A DNA stretch of 64,000 bases from Fulvia fulva (taxonomy: Eukaryota; Ascomycota; Dothideomycetes; Mycosphaerellales; Mycosphaerellaceae): NCBI RefSeq assembly GCF_020509005.1, contig NC_063023.1, positions 1,674,001 through 1,738,000 on the forward strand, read 5' to 3'. Under the pieces are notes generated by a model. That model worked only from the letters and a program-made list of their open reading frames with translations. It searched no databases and had not been told where the DNA came from. The translations under genes and the position numbers were made by a program. Shown here in pieces: positions 1 through 10,090 of this stretch; the stretch's first letter is position 1; each line of letters opens with the position of its first letter.

Positions 1-11
1 AGGATATCGAC

Positions 12-1577
12 ATGGACGGCCACGACGACTTCGACGACATGGAGGACGATGAGCCTGAAGAAGAGCAGCCTGCGGAGGAATTCGTTGCAGACAAATTCGG
101 ACTCAACGATGGCTTCTTTTCGATTGACGACTTCAACCGGCAGTCGGAGTTTCTGGAACAGCGACAAGTACGAGGCGAAGATGACGGCGCCGCTAGTGAT
201 GAAGAGGATATTGACTGGGCTGCAGATCCGACACAAGCTGTAGCGACCGTTGATACCGAAGATGCAGAAGCTGGTGCTGATGAAGACGAGGAAGATGGCC
301 CCACGTTCGGCGACCCTGATGCGGAAAGCGAAGACGAGGATGAGGAAGTGGAAGAAGGCGAGCTAGATGGCATGGGCGGCATGGCGAACACCAATGATGT
401 CATGTACAAGGACTTCTTCGCGCCTCCAGCACAGAAGAAGAGCAAGAAAGACAAGAAAGGCCGGCTGAATCCCCACAACTTCCCAGCATCTGCGGCACTA
501 AACCCGCAGAACGATGAAGAGCGCGAAGAGGACATGCAGAGGACCATGGAAGCTGTACATCGCGATCTATTCGACGAGTCTGAAGAAGAGCCCGATGAGC
601 ATGACGAAGAACAAGACCCAGCAGATCCACGATCGAGGAGGTCAGCACACGAGAGGAGAAAGGCTGCAATAGCGGAAGAGATCCGGAAGCTTGAGGCCGC
701 CAACGTTGCAAAACGAGACTGGCAGCTGTCTGGTGAAGCACGAGCGACCGACCGTCCTGTCAACTCGCTTCTCGAAGAAGACCTTGAATTCGAACGTGCA
801 GGCAAGCCAGTGCCAGTGATCACGGCAGAAGTCAGCGAGTCAATAGAAGAGCTCATCAAACGTCGTATCCTGGCGCATGACTTTCAAGATATACCGCGAA
901 GGCGGCCGGATGACCTCGCAACAGGAAAGGACGGCAAGCGTGGACGTTTGGACTTCGAACTCGACAACAACAAGAGCAAGAAGGGTCTGGCAGAAGAGTA
1001 CGAGGAAGAGTACAGCAAGCGCACAGATCCGAACTACGTCGATGTCAAGGATGAAAAGCTGCAGAAAGAGCAGAAAGAGATCGAGGCTCTCTGGCGCGAA
1101 GTCTGCGGTCAGCTTGACAGCCTCTCGTCTTGGAACTTCCGACCTAAACAAGCCGCACCTCAAATGGACATCCGTGTCGACGCACCCACCATCACCCTCG
1201 AAGATGCACGACCCAACGCTGGAGGCGAAGTCGCGACATCACAACTTGCGCCGCAAGAGCTGTACAAAGCCGGTGAGGCCTCTAACAAGAAGGAGGAAGT
1301 CGTTGGCAAATCTGGTCTACCGAAGGCTAGAGAGGAGATGGATCGCGATGAGCGAAAGCGCAGAAGGAGGAGAGAAAAGGAGCGCATCAGGAAGGCTGGC
1401 ACGAACGAAGCACCCGAGACGCAGAGTAAGAAGACGAGGGAGAAGAATGGTGTCATTGGTGACCTTAAGAAGGGTAATGTTAAGGTTATTGGGAAGAAGG
1501 GCACGCTTACGGATGTCGAGGGGAGGAATGCTGTTGAGAGGGGAAGTGGGCAGGGTGCTGGGCAGTATAAGTTGTAG
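12..1577 (+). CDS. MPP10: MPP10, U3 snoRNP / SSU processome protein (5' truncated by window)
   Basis: Partial gene: the frame is open to the first base of the window, so the ATG at 12 is probably internal. The visible 521 residues start with very acidic blocks (DDFDDMEDDEPEEE) and the phrase KFGLNDGFFSIDDFN. A basic middle follows, then the segment RDWQLSGEARATDRPVNSLL and the block ELIKRRILAHDFQDI. The C-terminus is Lys/Arg-rich and ends GQGAGQYKL. This alternation of acidic, conserved and basic segments is characteristic of Mpp10, which in the nucleolus forms a subcomplex with Imp3 and Imp4 and is needed for the early pre-18S cleavages. No intron is visible. Identification rests on recalled family features and is strong; length and true start are unknown. 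Confidence 0.9.
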   Translation: MDGHDDFDDMEDDEPEEEQPAEEFVADKFGLNDGFFSIDDFNRQSEFLEQRQVRGEDDGAASDEEDIDWAADPTQAVATVDTEDAEAGADEDEEDGPTFGDPDAESEDEDEEVEEGELDGMGGMANTNDVMYKDFFAPPAQKKSKKDKKGRLNPHNFPASAALNPQNDEEREEDMQRTMEAVHRDLFDESEEEPDEHDEEQDPADPRSRRSAHERRKAAIAEEIRKLEAANVAKRDWQLSGEARATDRPVNSLLEEDLEFERAGKPVPVITAEVSESIEELIKRRILAHDFQDIPRRRPDDLATGKDGKRGRLDFELDNNKSKKGLAEEYEEEYSKRTDPNYVDVKDEKLQKEQKEIEALWREVCGQLDSLSSWNFRPKQAAPQMDIRVDAPTITLEDARPNAGGEVATSQLAPQELYKAGEASNKKEEVVGKSGLPKAREEMDRDERKRRRRREKERIRKAGTNEAPETQSKKTREKNGVIGDLKKGNVKVIGKKGTLTDVEGRNAVERGSGQGAGQYKL

Positions 1578-2052
1578 GCGATGTGTACATTTTGGCGCAG
1601 CTGCAAGGCAGACTCAGAGCGTTGTGCGGCCTGCCATCTCTTTGGAAGCGCTATAGGTCCTCCTTCTCCGGGTTTATCAGGCTATACGCCTCAAACCAAC
1701 AGGTATCCAATTTGGGTCTTCATCATGACCGCTGCATCAGCTGGACCAGTCCACGTCTCAGTCCCGCTGTCATCGCATGGGCCCATGAAATGTTATAAAT
1801 CGCATGATCCGACCCGGTGCGCGCTACAAGCATAAGACCGGCTTCGAGACTCCGCAAAGTCTGCCAAGCCCGCATGTGTTAAACCGTTCACTGCCACAAA
1901 GCACAAGCGACATAGTACACGACGCTACAGCATCGCAAGAGCAATCCAGTACTGCATCGCAAGTGATAGTTGGTTCTGGTCGTTTGATTCGCGCCGTGCC
2001 CACAGAACCCCACGAATAGTCTTCGAGTCTGCTCGAGCCATCCTCGTCATGC
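1578..2052. other. Intergenic, no gene seen
   Basis: Between the convergent ends of MPP10 and the LPAELR gene. It holds only short overlapping ORFs without recognisable motifs, and no RNA gene or repeat was seen. Confidence 0.5.
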
Positions 2053-2706
2053 CTAGGAAAGCAGAAGTGCGATCTGCGTCCTCAACAACAACACCGCCGG
2101 AGCTCTATCGAACCAGCGCCCCATCTGACTCTCGTCGTCCACGGGACTGGTGTATTTCTGAGTCACCCGTCGTAGTATGTCGTTGCGGGCATCTCCAAGC
2201 TTGTCATCCGTCACGATGAAACCAAACGTTCCCTTGCCGCCAAAGTCGCGATCCTCGAACCAACCACCACGGGTATCAATGAGCGTGAACTTGTCCTCTT
2301 CGCAACCTCGGGGATGCTCAAGGCGAGATGTAAGTGCTAGCTGGTTTATGCTGTGGAGATCGCGGTCCTTGATGGGATTGAGTGCTTCGATGATGACGTG
2401 AAAGTTGAGCTCGCGTGAGTAGTGACTCTTGCCAGTGTAGCTGAGCTGCATGACAAATCTCGTGGTCCTCCAGTAGGTCTGATAGGCGCTTCGGTACATT
2501 GCGCTTGCTTCGTGGCGGATCCGGCGGCATGTGAGGATGAGGTACTTCTCTGGTGGTGTGGCTTGGAGGAGATCGACTTCGAGGTCGTTGTCGGTGGCTG
2601 AGAAGACAAGCTCATAGATGGCGATGCGAAGCTCGGCTGGCAGCTTCTGGAGCAGGTAGCAGGTGTTGTTGTTGCCAGAGCCGTCGAGGTCTGTGGTAGG
2701 TGACAT
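2053..2706 (-). CDS. F-box-like / 2EXR-like small protein (LPAELR family)
   Basis: A 217-residue single-exon gene. Near the N-terminus it has the motif LLQKLPAELRIAIYELVF, followed by ILTCRRIRHEASAMY. This pair (LPxELRxxIYxxx, then a TCRxIRxEA helix) defines the large fungal F-box-like / 2EXR-like class, whose biochemical role is mostly unknown; a substrate-adaptor role is only a guess. The middle carries a DRDLHSINQLAL segment that is repeated in the next gene at 3.1-3.7 kb, so the two are a tandem pair of paralogues on the same strand. The C-terminus is LRTQIALLLS. The start is the first ATG upstream of the motif. No frame damage is visible. Confidence 0.7.
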   Translation of the reverse strand: MSPTTDLDGSGNNNTCYLLQKLPAELRIAIYELVFSATDNDLEVDLLQATPPEKYLILTCRRIRHEASAMYRSAYQTYWRTTRFVMQLSYTGKSHYSRELNFHVIIEALNPIKDRDLHSINQLALTSRLEHPRGCEEDKFTLIDTRGGWFEDRDFGGKGTFGFIVTDDKLGDARNDILRRVTQKYTSPVDDESQMGRWFDRAPAVLLLRTQIALLLS

Positions 2707-3100
2707 CTCTCGTGGCCTTTTTTGGTGGTGTTATGTGCGCTGCTATCGAGTCCGTATATAGCTGATCGCGAGGCCTTGTATGATGTGGCATGCAAATGGA
2801 CAAAATTTGCGTCAATTGGTTATGTTCGGATGTTGTTACTGACTGGAGCTGATTTTACAGGAGAAGTGTATAAGACTCGAGTGCTGTCGCCAAGCTTTCA
2901 TGTGTCAGCTCATTCACCGACTTGAAGCAACCCCTCCAGCGACGCACTAACTCGCAGACGTCTGTTGTATCCACGCGACCCTCAAATCGACCTCTAAGGC
3001 GCCGCACAGCTCTAGCAAACCGTCCCCTCGTGTGCTTCTACCAGCCGATAAGAGCGGCGATCTGCACCTTCGTCAATACCGTTGCCTCAGCCTCGTCGAG
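2707..3100. other. Intergenic, no gene seen
   Basis: Separates the two paralogous minus-strand LPAELR genes and contains the presumed promoter of the first. No coding signal or repeat was recognised. Confidence 0.45.
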
Positions 3101-3688
3101 CTATCCTTGAATCTCGGCCAAACCTTCCTCGTACTGTCCTTTCTTGGAAGTCTTTCTCATTAAGTTACGACGGCTCAGATCAACCATGACTACGATAGGA
3201 GTCGGTCCCGACTGCTGGGTAATCTCGCTGGCCTTCCACCCACCGCGGTTGTCCAGCAAGGTGGACTCGCTGGTGTACTTTTGGCCAGCCACGGTGAAGT
3301 GCTTCTGAAGTGTCAGGTGTTTGATCTAGTGGAGATCGCGGTCCTTAAGATGATTGAGGGTCTCCGTCATTGCGTCTATGGCGTCCATGCCCTTAGGGTC
3401 CCCAGCTTCTGCTTTCGTGTTCTGCATTGTGAAGTGTGTCGTAGTCCAGTAGTCTCGATTTACCCTCCGATACATGGCTCCCGCCTCGTGGTAGATGCGG
3501 CGACAGGTCATGATGAGGGGGCCGCTCGGTGGTGCAGCTTGTGGAAGGTCAATGCTGTCCTTGATCTCGGATGGCATCAAGACGAGCTCGTAGATCTGGT
3601 TGCGCAGCTCGGCGGGCAATATGAATAGCTTGCATTGAGACTCATCACCACCGGAGGCGGCGATGTGTTTAACTGTTGTGGTATCCAT
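3101..3688 (-). pseudogene. LPAELR-family gene interrupted by an in-frame amber codon
   Basis: The ATG at 3688 opens a frame with LFILPAELRNQIYELVL and LIMTCRRIYHEAGAMYRR, closely matching the neighbour at 2053-2706. The first ORF ends with ETLNHLKDRDLH and a TAG at 3328-3326. The same frame then runs on without another stop to 3101 (IKHLTLQKHF, then LDNRGGWKASEI, ending GLAEIQG). In the neighbour the corresponding text is DRDLHSINQLAL and later DTRGGWFEDRDFG, so the paralogy continues across the stop. Read through, the product would be about 195 residues against 217 for the neighbour. It may therefore be a recent pseudogene, a truncated 120-residue protein, or a base-call error. Confidence 0.65.
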
Positions 3689-4230
3689 GTGGAAGCTCTT
3701 TGATGTCTAGTCAGTGTCTGGCGTCGAGTCAGTATCGAGAACTTCATGCGCCCTCCACGCCATGACACTCATAGTTGTGTGCGTTGTACCCAGACCTGGA
3801 AGCTGTCATGTGCGACTCGAGACTGGTGAAGGTAGACAAAAGAACATGTGCATCTATGATGCTAGTTATTACGACAGCGTGATTCTCTCGCGACTTTACG
3901 ATCTGTAGCATGATGTGTTTCTATTATTGATACCTCCACGCGGCACATGTGACTTGGCATATAGAAGCGAGCGCATGTGTTTACAATGGAGCGATCGAAA
4001 TCATGGTCCTGTATCGATGGTATACTTTATGCTATCTCGTGACACTGCAAGACATTAGCCAACGGGCGGTCAGACAAGAGTCAGGTCATGATCAACCGTG
4101 ATTAGGTCCCTTGAGTCCCGAACAAACCCAAGATGGCGGTCGCTGCGCGACCCGATACAAGCAAATTCAGAGTGCTGTAAAGATGATGGCAAGAACGAGC
4201 TGAGATTGACACTGCCGCTTGCTTCGTAGC
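3689..4230. other. Intergenic, no gene seen
   Basis: Only short ORFs with no family motif. It holds the upstream region of the 3.1-3.7 kb gene and the 3' side of the next minus-strand gene. Confidence 0.45.
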
Positions 4231-4844
4231 TTAACCCATAGCCTCCACCTTAGACTCTGACTTAACGAGGGAAACGTAATCGAACGGGTGATCATTGCCC
4301 TCAGCCATGTACTCGGCTCCGACAGCTTGATCAACGCGACTCTGGCTCTTCCTCTCCTGGTCAATGCCCTGCTGGTTTTCGGTCATCTCGTTCGAATTAT
4401 CTTGAGCGTGTGGTCCGAGTAACTCCTTGGTCGCACGCAGCTCTGCTAGTGCCTTCTGGTAGGCGAAGTACTTGCTGGCTACGTTGTAGATGGTCTTGCT
4501 GACTGTGTATGCGATTGGAGCAAAGCTCACTGTCTGAGTCAGCGCAACGCACTCGCAGAAGTGCCGATTTTGTTGAGGGACTTACGAACGAATACGGCTT
4601 TGGAGGCATAGCCCAGGGGATGCCAGAATGACGGCTCAGCACTGATGCCCGTCGTACCGGCTTCAGCCAGTCGCTTAGGATCATGTGCGCCGAGAGAGAA
4701 CTCCTTTGACAGACCTAGGCCCGCGTCGACGCCTCTATTGAAGCCATTCTCCCAAGCTTCATAGGCAAATGGGCAATTTTGTATCCACGTGTCCATCGAC
4801 TTCGAAGGCATACTCATGAAGATGTGGTCGGTGTTTGAGGTCAT
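4231..4844 (-). CDS. Small hypothetical protein, two exons
   Basis: Exon 1 is 4844-4586 (start MTSNTDHIFMSMPSKS). The intron is 4585-4530, with donor GTAAGT, a GCTGAC-type branch site and acceptor ACAG. Exon 2 is 4529-4231. The spliced product is 185 residues. Exon 1 has a WxxNCPFAYEAWENGFNRG segment rich in Gly and aromatics and a stretch around FWHPLGYASKAVFV. Exon 2 continues with SFAPIAYTVSKTIYNVASKYFAYQKALAELRATKELLG, which looks like a moderately hydrophobic helix followed by an amphipathic helix; the tail is polar. I do not recognise the family. The frame is continuous through the splice, which supports a real gene. It could be a small membrane-associated protein. Confidence 0.55.
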
Positions 4845-5146
4845 GAATGGGATTTGAGAACTGCTGGAGGCGGTGCTGGCGGGAGGTGCTGGAGATCAGA
4901 AAGGTTCGAAATTCAACACTGAGCATGCGCGCGGTCAAAGTTCAGCTGACACCATGGATAGCTTTGCTGACTGCCTTGGTCAGGAATTCTTGAGTGGAAG
5001 GTGTGTTTCAACGATGATCCGATATCGCCCTCTGCTTTCGTGTAAACCTTTGATGTTACTTGGCACTTTCAGAACTGTACAAAAACTTTGTTTTCTCGTA
5101 GAATACGTGAACACAGACGAAATGTTCCACGACTAGAGACGCAGCA
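4845..5146. other. Divergent intergenic region
   Basis: About 300 bp between a minus-strand gene and a plus-strand gene, so presumably two promoters. No distinctive element seen. Confidence 0.4.
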
Positions 5147-5728
5147 ATGTCTGGCGGCAGAGAGATGAGACATGCCCAGCAGAGCCTGCGACTCCTTCCG
5201 CAATTCCCAGACGAGATCACACTGCGAACTCTGGACAACTTACCTGCCACGACACTGCTAATATTGCGACAAGCGTCCTCGCGACTACGAAGGACAGTCG
5301 ATGCCGAGTCCCCCAGATTATGCACAGTCCTGAGGGAAGTCGAAGAGGATCGGGTGAAGGCGATGAGTCAGCCGTTAGATCTGAAGAACCTTTCCATAGA
5401 GGAGGCCTTGCGACTTCGCGTCCACCGCTGGGGTAAGCCACGGTCGAGGGAGTACTGGCTGGAATGCAGATCCTTAGCAAGCAGCTACAACACCGCCAAC
5501 CGGCATACGGCCAGGGTTTCTTTCCAGGACAACGTCTTCGAATTTCTGCTCCATCTCGACGACGTGTTCCACGAAAGTGCCGCGATGGGCATGAGACATG
5601 ATTCGGAGATAATCTCAAGGCGACCCAGGGTATGTTGTTGGTTAGACCACCGGGCTCAGAAGTTTCACAACTTGAAGGAAGAGATGACCACAGAGTGTGC
5701 AGTCATACGAGGCAGGCGCGATGGGTAG
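5147..5728 (+). CDS. F-box-like protein, hypothetical
   Basis: A 193-residue ORF starting MSGGREMRHAQ. Residues about 14-45 read LRLLPQFPDEITLRTLDNLP followed by a hydrophobic LLILRQASSRLRRTV, the Pro-x-Glu-I / L-x-x-L-P / LRxxSxxLR layout of an F-box. The rest has a WGKPRSREYWLECRSLA segment of unknown nature. Near the 3' end, CCCAGG is followed by GTATGT, a good donor, so the last 30 codons may be intron and the gene could continue past 5728; a coding-looking stretch (CYYHKHNNTICREALKTVQ) lies at about 5810-5870. The product would be a candidate SCF substrate receptor, but no substrate-binding repeats are visible. Confidence 0.5.
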   Translation: MSGGREMRHAQQSLRLLPQFPDEITLRTLDNLPATTLLILRQASSRLRRTVDAESPRLCTVLREVEEDRVKAMSQPLDLKNLSIEEALRLRVHRWGKPRSREYWLECRSLASSYNTANRHTARVSFQDNVFEFLLHLDDVFHESAAMGMRHDSEIISRRPRVCCWLDHRAQKFHNLKEEMTTECAVIRGRRDG

Positions 5729-6858
5729 ATGAGATCATGATCCCTGCAGTGCACGGACTGACCAGGTCTGACCAGGATCGCGTTCCTCTCCATCTCAACT
5801 TCACTTCTTGCTACTACCACAAACACAACAACACGATCTGTCGCGAGGCACTGAAGACGGTCCAAATGATGCTGCCCGCATCGCGGTCGACTCGATGCAA
5901 TGCGCCCACGATGCAGGTACCGTCCTGATGCCAATCGCGAAACGCCCTACCAAGAAGATCTGAAACGCTACACGCGCCGAGCTCTCCTGGCCACTAATTC
6001 TTCGACTTCACCTTGAATCTACCGGGCTGGCCCGTTCTCTGCATGCATCGGAGCAAAGCAACACCAATGGAGCGCGTTGAATAGCTGCAAACTCATGCTT
6101 GATATCAGAAAGCGGCTCTTCAGATCTGCTAAACGCCTGTACCACAACCACATCGGCACGCACAACCTTCGCGCCAGGCACCCCTGCTGCCGACCTAACC
6201 TTGTGGACTTGACAATGCACAGACAATATCTGTTTCAGCCTTCACTTCGAGGTTCGGATCGCCCTGTATTGTGCTGTTCCCGCCGCGGCGGGGCATAGCT
6301 CTATTGTATACGCTCTCGCGCGTCTATTCATGGCACATCCCGGCTTCGCGACAACATGAACCACCACGCGATTCTGGCCCACTTTCGAAATCTCCCTCAA
6401 GTGAGGCCTTTTCCCATTGTCATTCTCTTCCTCTGGTATTGTCGCGTGCTTTTTATTGTCAGTCTATTCTTCCACGAACAAGACTTCATTGCCTTCAAAG
6501 GCTTTGGACTTTCTTCTCTTCTTCATCCTTCGACATACATTACTCTCAGAGCTATCAACACTCTTTACTCGCAATCGCTGGTCGAACAACGCTTTCCAAT
6601 ACCACAAGATCACCACCAAACCACCACCACAGCCTGCAGGACAGCAACTTCTACGTAATACAACCACCACTGCGAGAACCACATGTTCCTGCGCCTCTAT
6701 CCAACTGACAAGTGCGTACCAAGCTCAGTATCAGAAGCGTGTTGCAATGACTGACACTACACAGGCTTGTCTACATCCCGTTCGAGAGCCGCCGAATCGA
6801 GCTGCTACTGTCGAAGTGCGAGAGAAGCAAAGACGAATCGAACGAGAAGACCGAAGGA
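5729..6858. other. Long gap: possible 3' exon, then long leader
   Basis: Apart from the possible continuation of the F-box-like gene near 5.8 kb, I see no convincing gene. From about 6.3 kb the sequence is pyrimidine-rich with several short upstream ORFs, as expected for the promoter and long 5' leader of the membrane-protein gene that starts at 6859. Confidence 0.4.
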
Positions 6859-7946
6859 ATGGCACTTTCACAGAAGTCTCTGGCCGGTCCAGGCTACATC
6901 ATCTTGAACGGCATCCGCGTGGCCAATGTTATCGCCTTCCTCGCAGTCATCACCGCGAGTGTGGTCATGCTTGTCAAGATTGATACCGACACGCATCTCT
7001 TCTTCTTCGATGCTGTCAGCCATGTCATCACACTGGTGACAAGCAGTGAGTTGGTTCGTCATCGCTATCGGCAACACCAGACTAACGTTTGCAGTGTTCC
7101 TGATCGTCTCCGAACTCTCGCTATTCCGCGGATACTTCGCCCGCAACTGGCCACTTCTCAGCCCGAGCCATGGCTTCGTCACCCTCGCATTAGCTATGAT
7201 TGTCCTCGGTATCAATGTCATGGGCAATCTCAACAAGCCTTCCGGCAGCCAAGAAGAGCTGGGCATGGCATTCTGGCGCATCGTCATCGCATCTGGTATC
7301 CTGATCTTCATCCTTGGCTGGTTCAACTTGCTTGCTGTAAGTACTTCCATGATCCAGAACGGGTCCACCTTACTGACGACCCTTACAGAGCTTCATCTTC
7401 CGCAGCCGCAAGCAGAACATCACTGCCCGCCAGGTTCGCGCTCACGGTGCCGTCGCTGTCCACAAGACTCCAGTACCAAGCGAGCATGGCTCAATGACGC
7501 CACCAGCTCCCGTTCTGGCGCAGTCCTACATCTCGAACCCGATCACACCATCTCCGACCAAGGCCAACAATCCCTTCGAGTTCATGTCTTCCTCCGAGCG
7601 CCGCACTCCAACACTGCCATCGTACCATACCGCCGCCTCGAGCACTGCCTCGCCAACCAAGACCTACGTTGAAGAAGAGCGCCCAACTTCACCCACTAGC
7701 AGATACTCTCGCGTCACTGCTTGCACCAAGAAGAAGGTGTTCGGTGGTACACCATGGTTCCGATCAAGCAGACAGAGCCTCGCGCCACCACTTCCAGTCA
7801 ATACCTACACTCAGCCACAGCGAGAGATGGAGATCTCAGCACCGATGGGTGTGAACCCGCAGTTCGCGCATCTTGTGCAGCGCCCGGACAGTGCGTTGCA
7901 CCCAAGTCGGACCGGAGAGTCTCAGGCTTTCAGGTGGCGAGTCTGA
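6859..7946 (+). CDS. Conserved fungal four-helix membrane protein (DUF7598-like)
   Basis: Three exons: 6859-7045, 7095-7336 and 7389-7946, with GTGAGT/GCAG and GTAAGT/ACAG introns; the second has a CTGAC branch site. Product 328 residues. The first 140 residues carry four hydrophobic helices: ILNGIRVANVIAFLAVITA, a FFFDAVSHVITLV segment reading through the splice into FLIVSELSLFR, then GFVTLALAMIVLGINVMG and FWRIVIASGILIFILGWFN. Phrases such as GYFARNWPLLSPSHGF and FWRIVIASGIL match a widely conserved ascomycete membrane family that I recall as DUF7598; its function is unknown. The remaining 190 residues are a Ser/Pro/Thr-rich tail of low complexity, probably cytosolic and phosphorylated. Both splices preserve the conserved helices, so the model is firm. 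Confidence 0.85.
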
Positions 7947-8211
7947 TGGCCGGTGCCAGACAATTCTGCTCGCGAGAAGAGCATTTCGTAGTCTTTGTTC
8001 AGTGCTGGACCAGGAAGCACTTGCTTGCTTGCCTTTTAGCGTGCGTGGCCAAGAATAACAGTAACTATACCCAGGAACGGATCAGATCCAGATGTACGCT
8101 CGTTCATGAGGTACGCTCGTTCATGAGATGACGAACCACAGAAGACTTCACAATTTGCTCCTTTCACGTTCCTGCCATCACTCCTGTTGCCTCCCTTTCT
8201 CCTTCAGATCG

Positions 8212-9042
8212 CTATCCAAGGCGTTCCTGTACAACCTCCACAATCTCACTCCACTCTCTCATTGCACCACCTCCCATGTCCCCACATGCGAGATCTTTCT
8301 CAATCGGCCTGAGCACTTCCACCCACCCACCATTCTTCACATTCCACTCTCCCTCCAGAATATCCAGATGCCGCTTCGTCACAGGATGATTCCACATCGC
8401 CGTGTTCATCGCCGGCGCCACCATGATCACTTTCTTCCCGATGCCGTTCCTCGGCTTGTCGATCAAGCCTGTCGTATCCCATGCCCTGGCCACGGAATAA
8501 AGCAAATTGCCCGATAGCCCAAGGCTTAGCGACGCCAGCCCATTAGCAGAGAGTGGAGCAATCAACATCAGATCCGCCCAGCGACGAAGTTCAATATGCA
8601 ATATTGACGCTCCGCGGGTCCAGGGTTGTTTCCATTCGTCAGAGTCGAAGTAAATACCTTCGACATTCGGCATTTGCAAGATCGCTTGAAGACTTGGTTG
8701 CTCGGAAGACTGACCTTGGAGAAACTCAGCAGCGGAGGAGGTTAGGATGATGCGTATTGAGAGGTTCTTGTGGGTTGAAAGCGCTTGGATCATGTTGGGC
8801 AGTTTGATTGTTGCTACGGAGCCGGAACAGGCTAGGAGGAGGTGGCGTTTGCTGTCGTTGGCATGGTCGGCGGCTTTGAGAATGGGTGCGGGGGGTAATG
8901 TGGTCTTGTTCTTTTCCTTGGAAGAAATTGTTGCCGTCGAAAGTTGTGTTTCCTGTCTGTAGTAGAGTAGCGAGACTGCTGTGGAGAGGAGGAATAGTAG
9001 AGTCCTTGTGAGGAAATCTGGGTGTAGCTCCGTTGAGTCCAT
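8212..9042 (-). CDS. Flavoprotein, phosphopantothenoylcysteine decarboxylase / HAL3 family
   Basis: From the ATG at 9042 (MDSTELHPDF) the product is 276 residues. The frame also opens further upstream at 9117, but MDSTELHPDF is the better start. Family signatures: LLLACSGSVATIKLP (FMN-binding N-terminus), HIELRRWADLMLIAPLSAN with the active-site His, PAMNTAMWNHP (substrate recognition), and ACGDMGGGAM near the C-terminus, the flexible flap with the catalytic Cys. This supports a true PPC decarboxylase of coenzyme A synthesis rather than a regulatory-only Hal3. Oddly, residues 10-30 form a hydrophobic stretch (LTRTLLFLLSTAVSLLYY) not usual for this soluble family; it may be a membrane anchor or targeting signal. 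The gene is divergent from GRX5, with 209 bp between the two starts. Confidence 0.85.
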   Translation of the reverse strand: MDSTELHPDFLTRTLLFLLSTAVSLLYYRQETQLSTATISSKEKNKTTLPPAPILKAADHANDSKRHLLLACSGSVATIKLPNMIQALSTHKNLSIRIILTSSAAEFLQGQSSEQPSLQAILQMPNVEGIYFDSDEWKQPWTRGASILHIELRRWADLMLIAPLSANGLASLSLGLSGNLLYSVARAWDTTGLIDKPRNGIGKKVIMVAPAMNTAMWNHPVTKRHLDILEGEWNVKNGGWVEVLRPIEKDLACGDMGGGAMREWSEIVEVVQERLG

Positions 9043-9251
9043 GTTGAAGTGAGCTGCTTCGGAATGGCAAGGTTGATGCTGTTGTTGAGATGTGCTATGG
9101 TATGGAAGATGTAGCATTACTCACAGCCCTCACTGTTTCGGCCCCCAAATTTGGTTGGTCGCCAACCAATTGATCCTTGCGCCATCTCAAGGCCATCGAA
9201 GCTCAAACATCTCGACCACGAATCTTTCTACAAACATCTCACACGCCAACG
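9043..9251. promoter_or_regulatory. Short bidirectional promoter region
   Basis: A 209-bp spacer between the divergent starts of the PPC-decarboxylase-like gene and GRX5. Both 5' leaders must fit here, so regulatory sequence is probably shared. No specific operator was identified. Confidence 0.45.
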
Positions 9252-10090
9252 ATGTTTTCAAGGACAGCTTTCTCAGCCGTACGCGCTCCATCACCTTATC
9301 CTTTCTATCATCACTGACACTCTCTAGGTTGCCGGCGCAGCATTGCGACCATGCCGCAATCCACTCCTCTCCTCTCGGTTCGCCGCACTCCAAAAGTCCT
9401 TACTCTCGACAGAAACGCGACAAGCCATCGATAAGGCGGTAGCATCGGCACCTGTAGTGCTGTTCATGAAGGGAACGCCAGAAACGCCACAATGCGGATT
9501 CTCGAGGGCGAGCATACAGATTTTGGGATTGCAGGGTGTGGATCCGCAGAAGTTCACTGCGTTCAATGTTTTGGAGGATCAGGAGTTGAGGCAAGGTATG
9601 TGACAAAACGATGCGCAGGGTCTATGATGGGGCTGTCGTGGAATTGCTGGATGATGGCTATGGACAACAAAGGTGTTTGCCGGAACACCAAATTGTAATA
9701 GCGATTTCAACCACTCTGAGGACTCGTGCAGGCCTTCGGCTGTGGGACGAGTCGCGATGAGGCGCATTGCGGCGCTCAGCGATCAGAGTGTCAGCCAAGC
9801 CTACATGTCGCCGCGGCTGTGATTGCGAGGTGGCTTCATCGTTGGACAGCGGGCCACCTTCGTTGTCTATAGCCTGATGGGGGGAATCGAATGATGGGAG
9901 GCTAATGCGTTCAACAGGAATCAAGGAATACTCAGAGTGGCCAACGATCCCACAGCTTTATGTCGGGAACGAATTCGTGGGAGGAACAGATATCATGATG
10001 AGCATGCACCAGGATGGCAGTTTGGCGAAGCTGCTGGAGGAGAAGGATGTGTTGATACCAGCTGAGAGCGAGGGCAGCAGCAGTCCGTAA
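9252..10090 (+). CDS. GRX5: Monothiol glutaredoxin, mitochondrial GRX5 type
   Basis: Three exons: 9252-9278, 9328-9595 and 9918-10090, giving 155 residues. Exon 1 plus the start of exon 2 is an Arg-rich, acid-free leader ([20 protein letters not shown]), a plausible mitochondrial presequence. The core has [20 protein letters not shown] with the monothiol active site CGFS, then [20 protein letters not shown], the [16 protein letters not shown] glutathione-binding segment and GGTDIMM. Grx5 passes [2Fe-2S] clusters from the Isu scaffold to targets in mitochondria. Intron 1 is 49 nt; intron 2 (9596-9917, GTATGT/ACAG) is 322 nt, by far the longest intron I could define in this window. The splice restores the codon GGA in the conserved RQGIKEY stretch, so the model is secure. 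Confidence 0.93.

Noticed and set aside
877..1656. 259-codon ORF overlapping MPP10
   Set aside because: Shadow frame of MPP10: basic, Arg/Ser-rich composition expected from a Glu/Lys-rich gene read out of frame.
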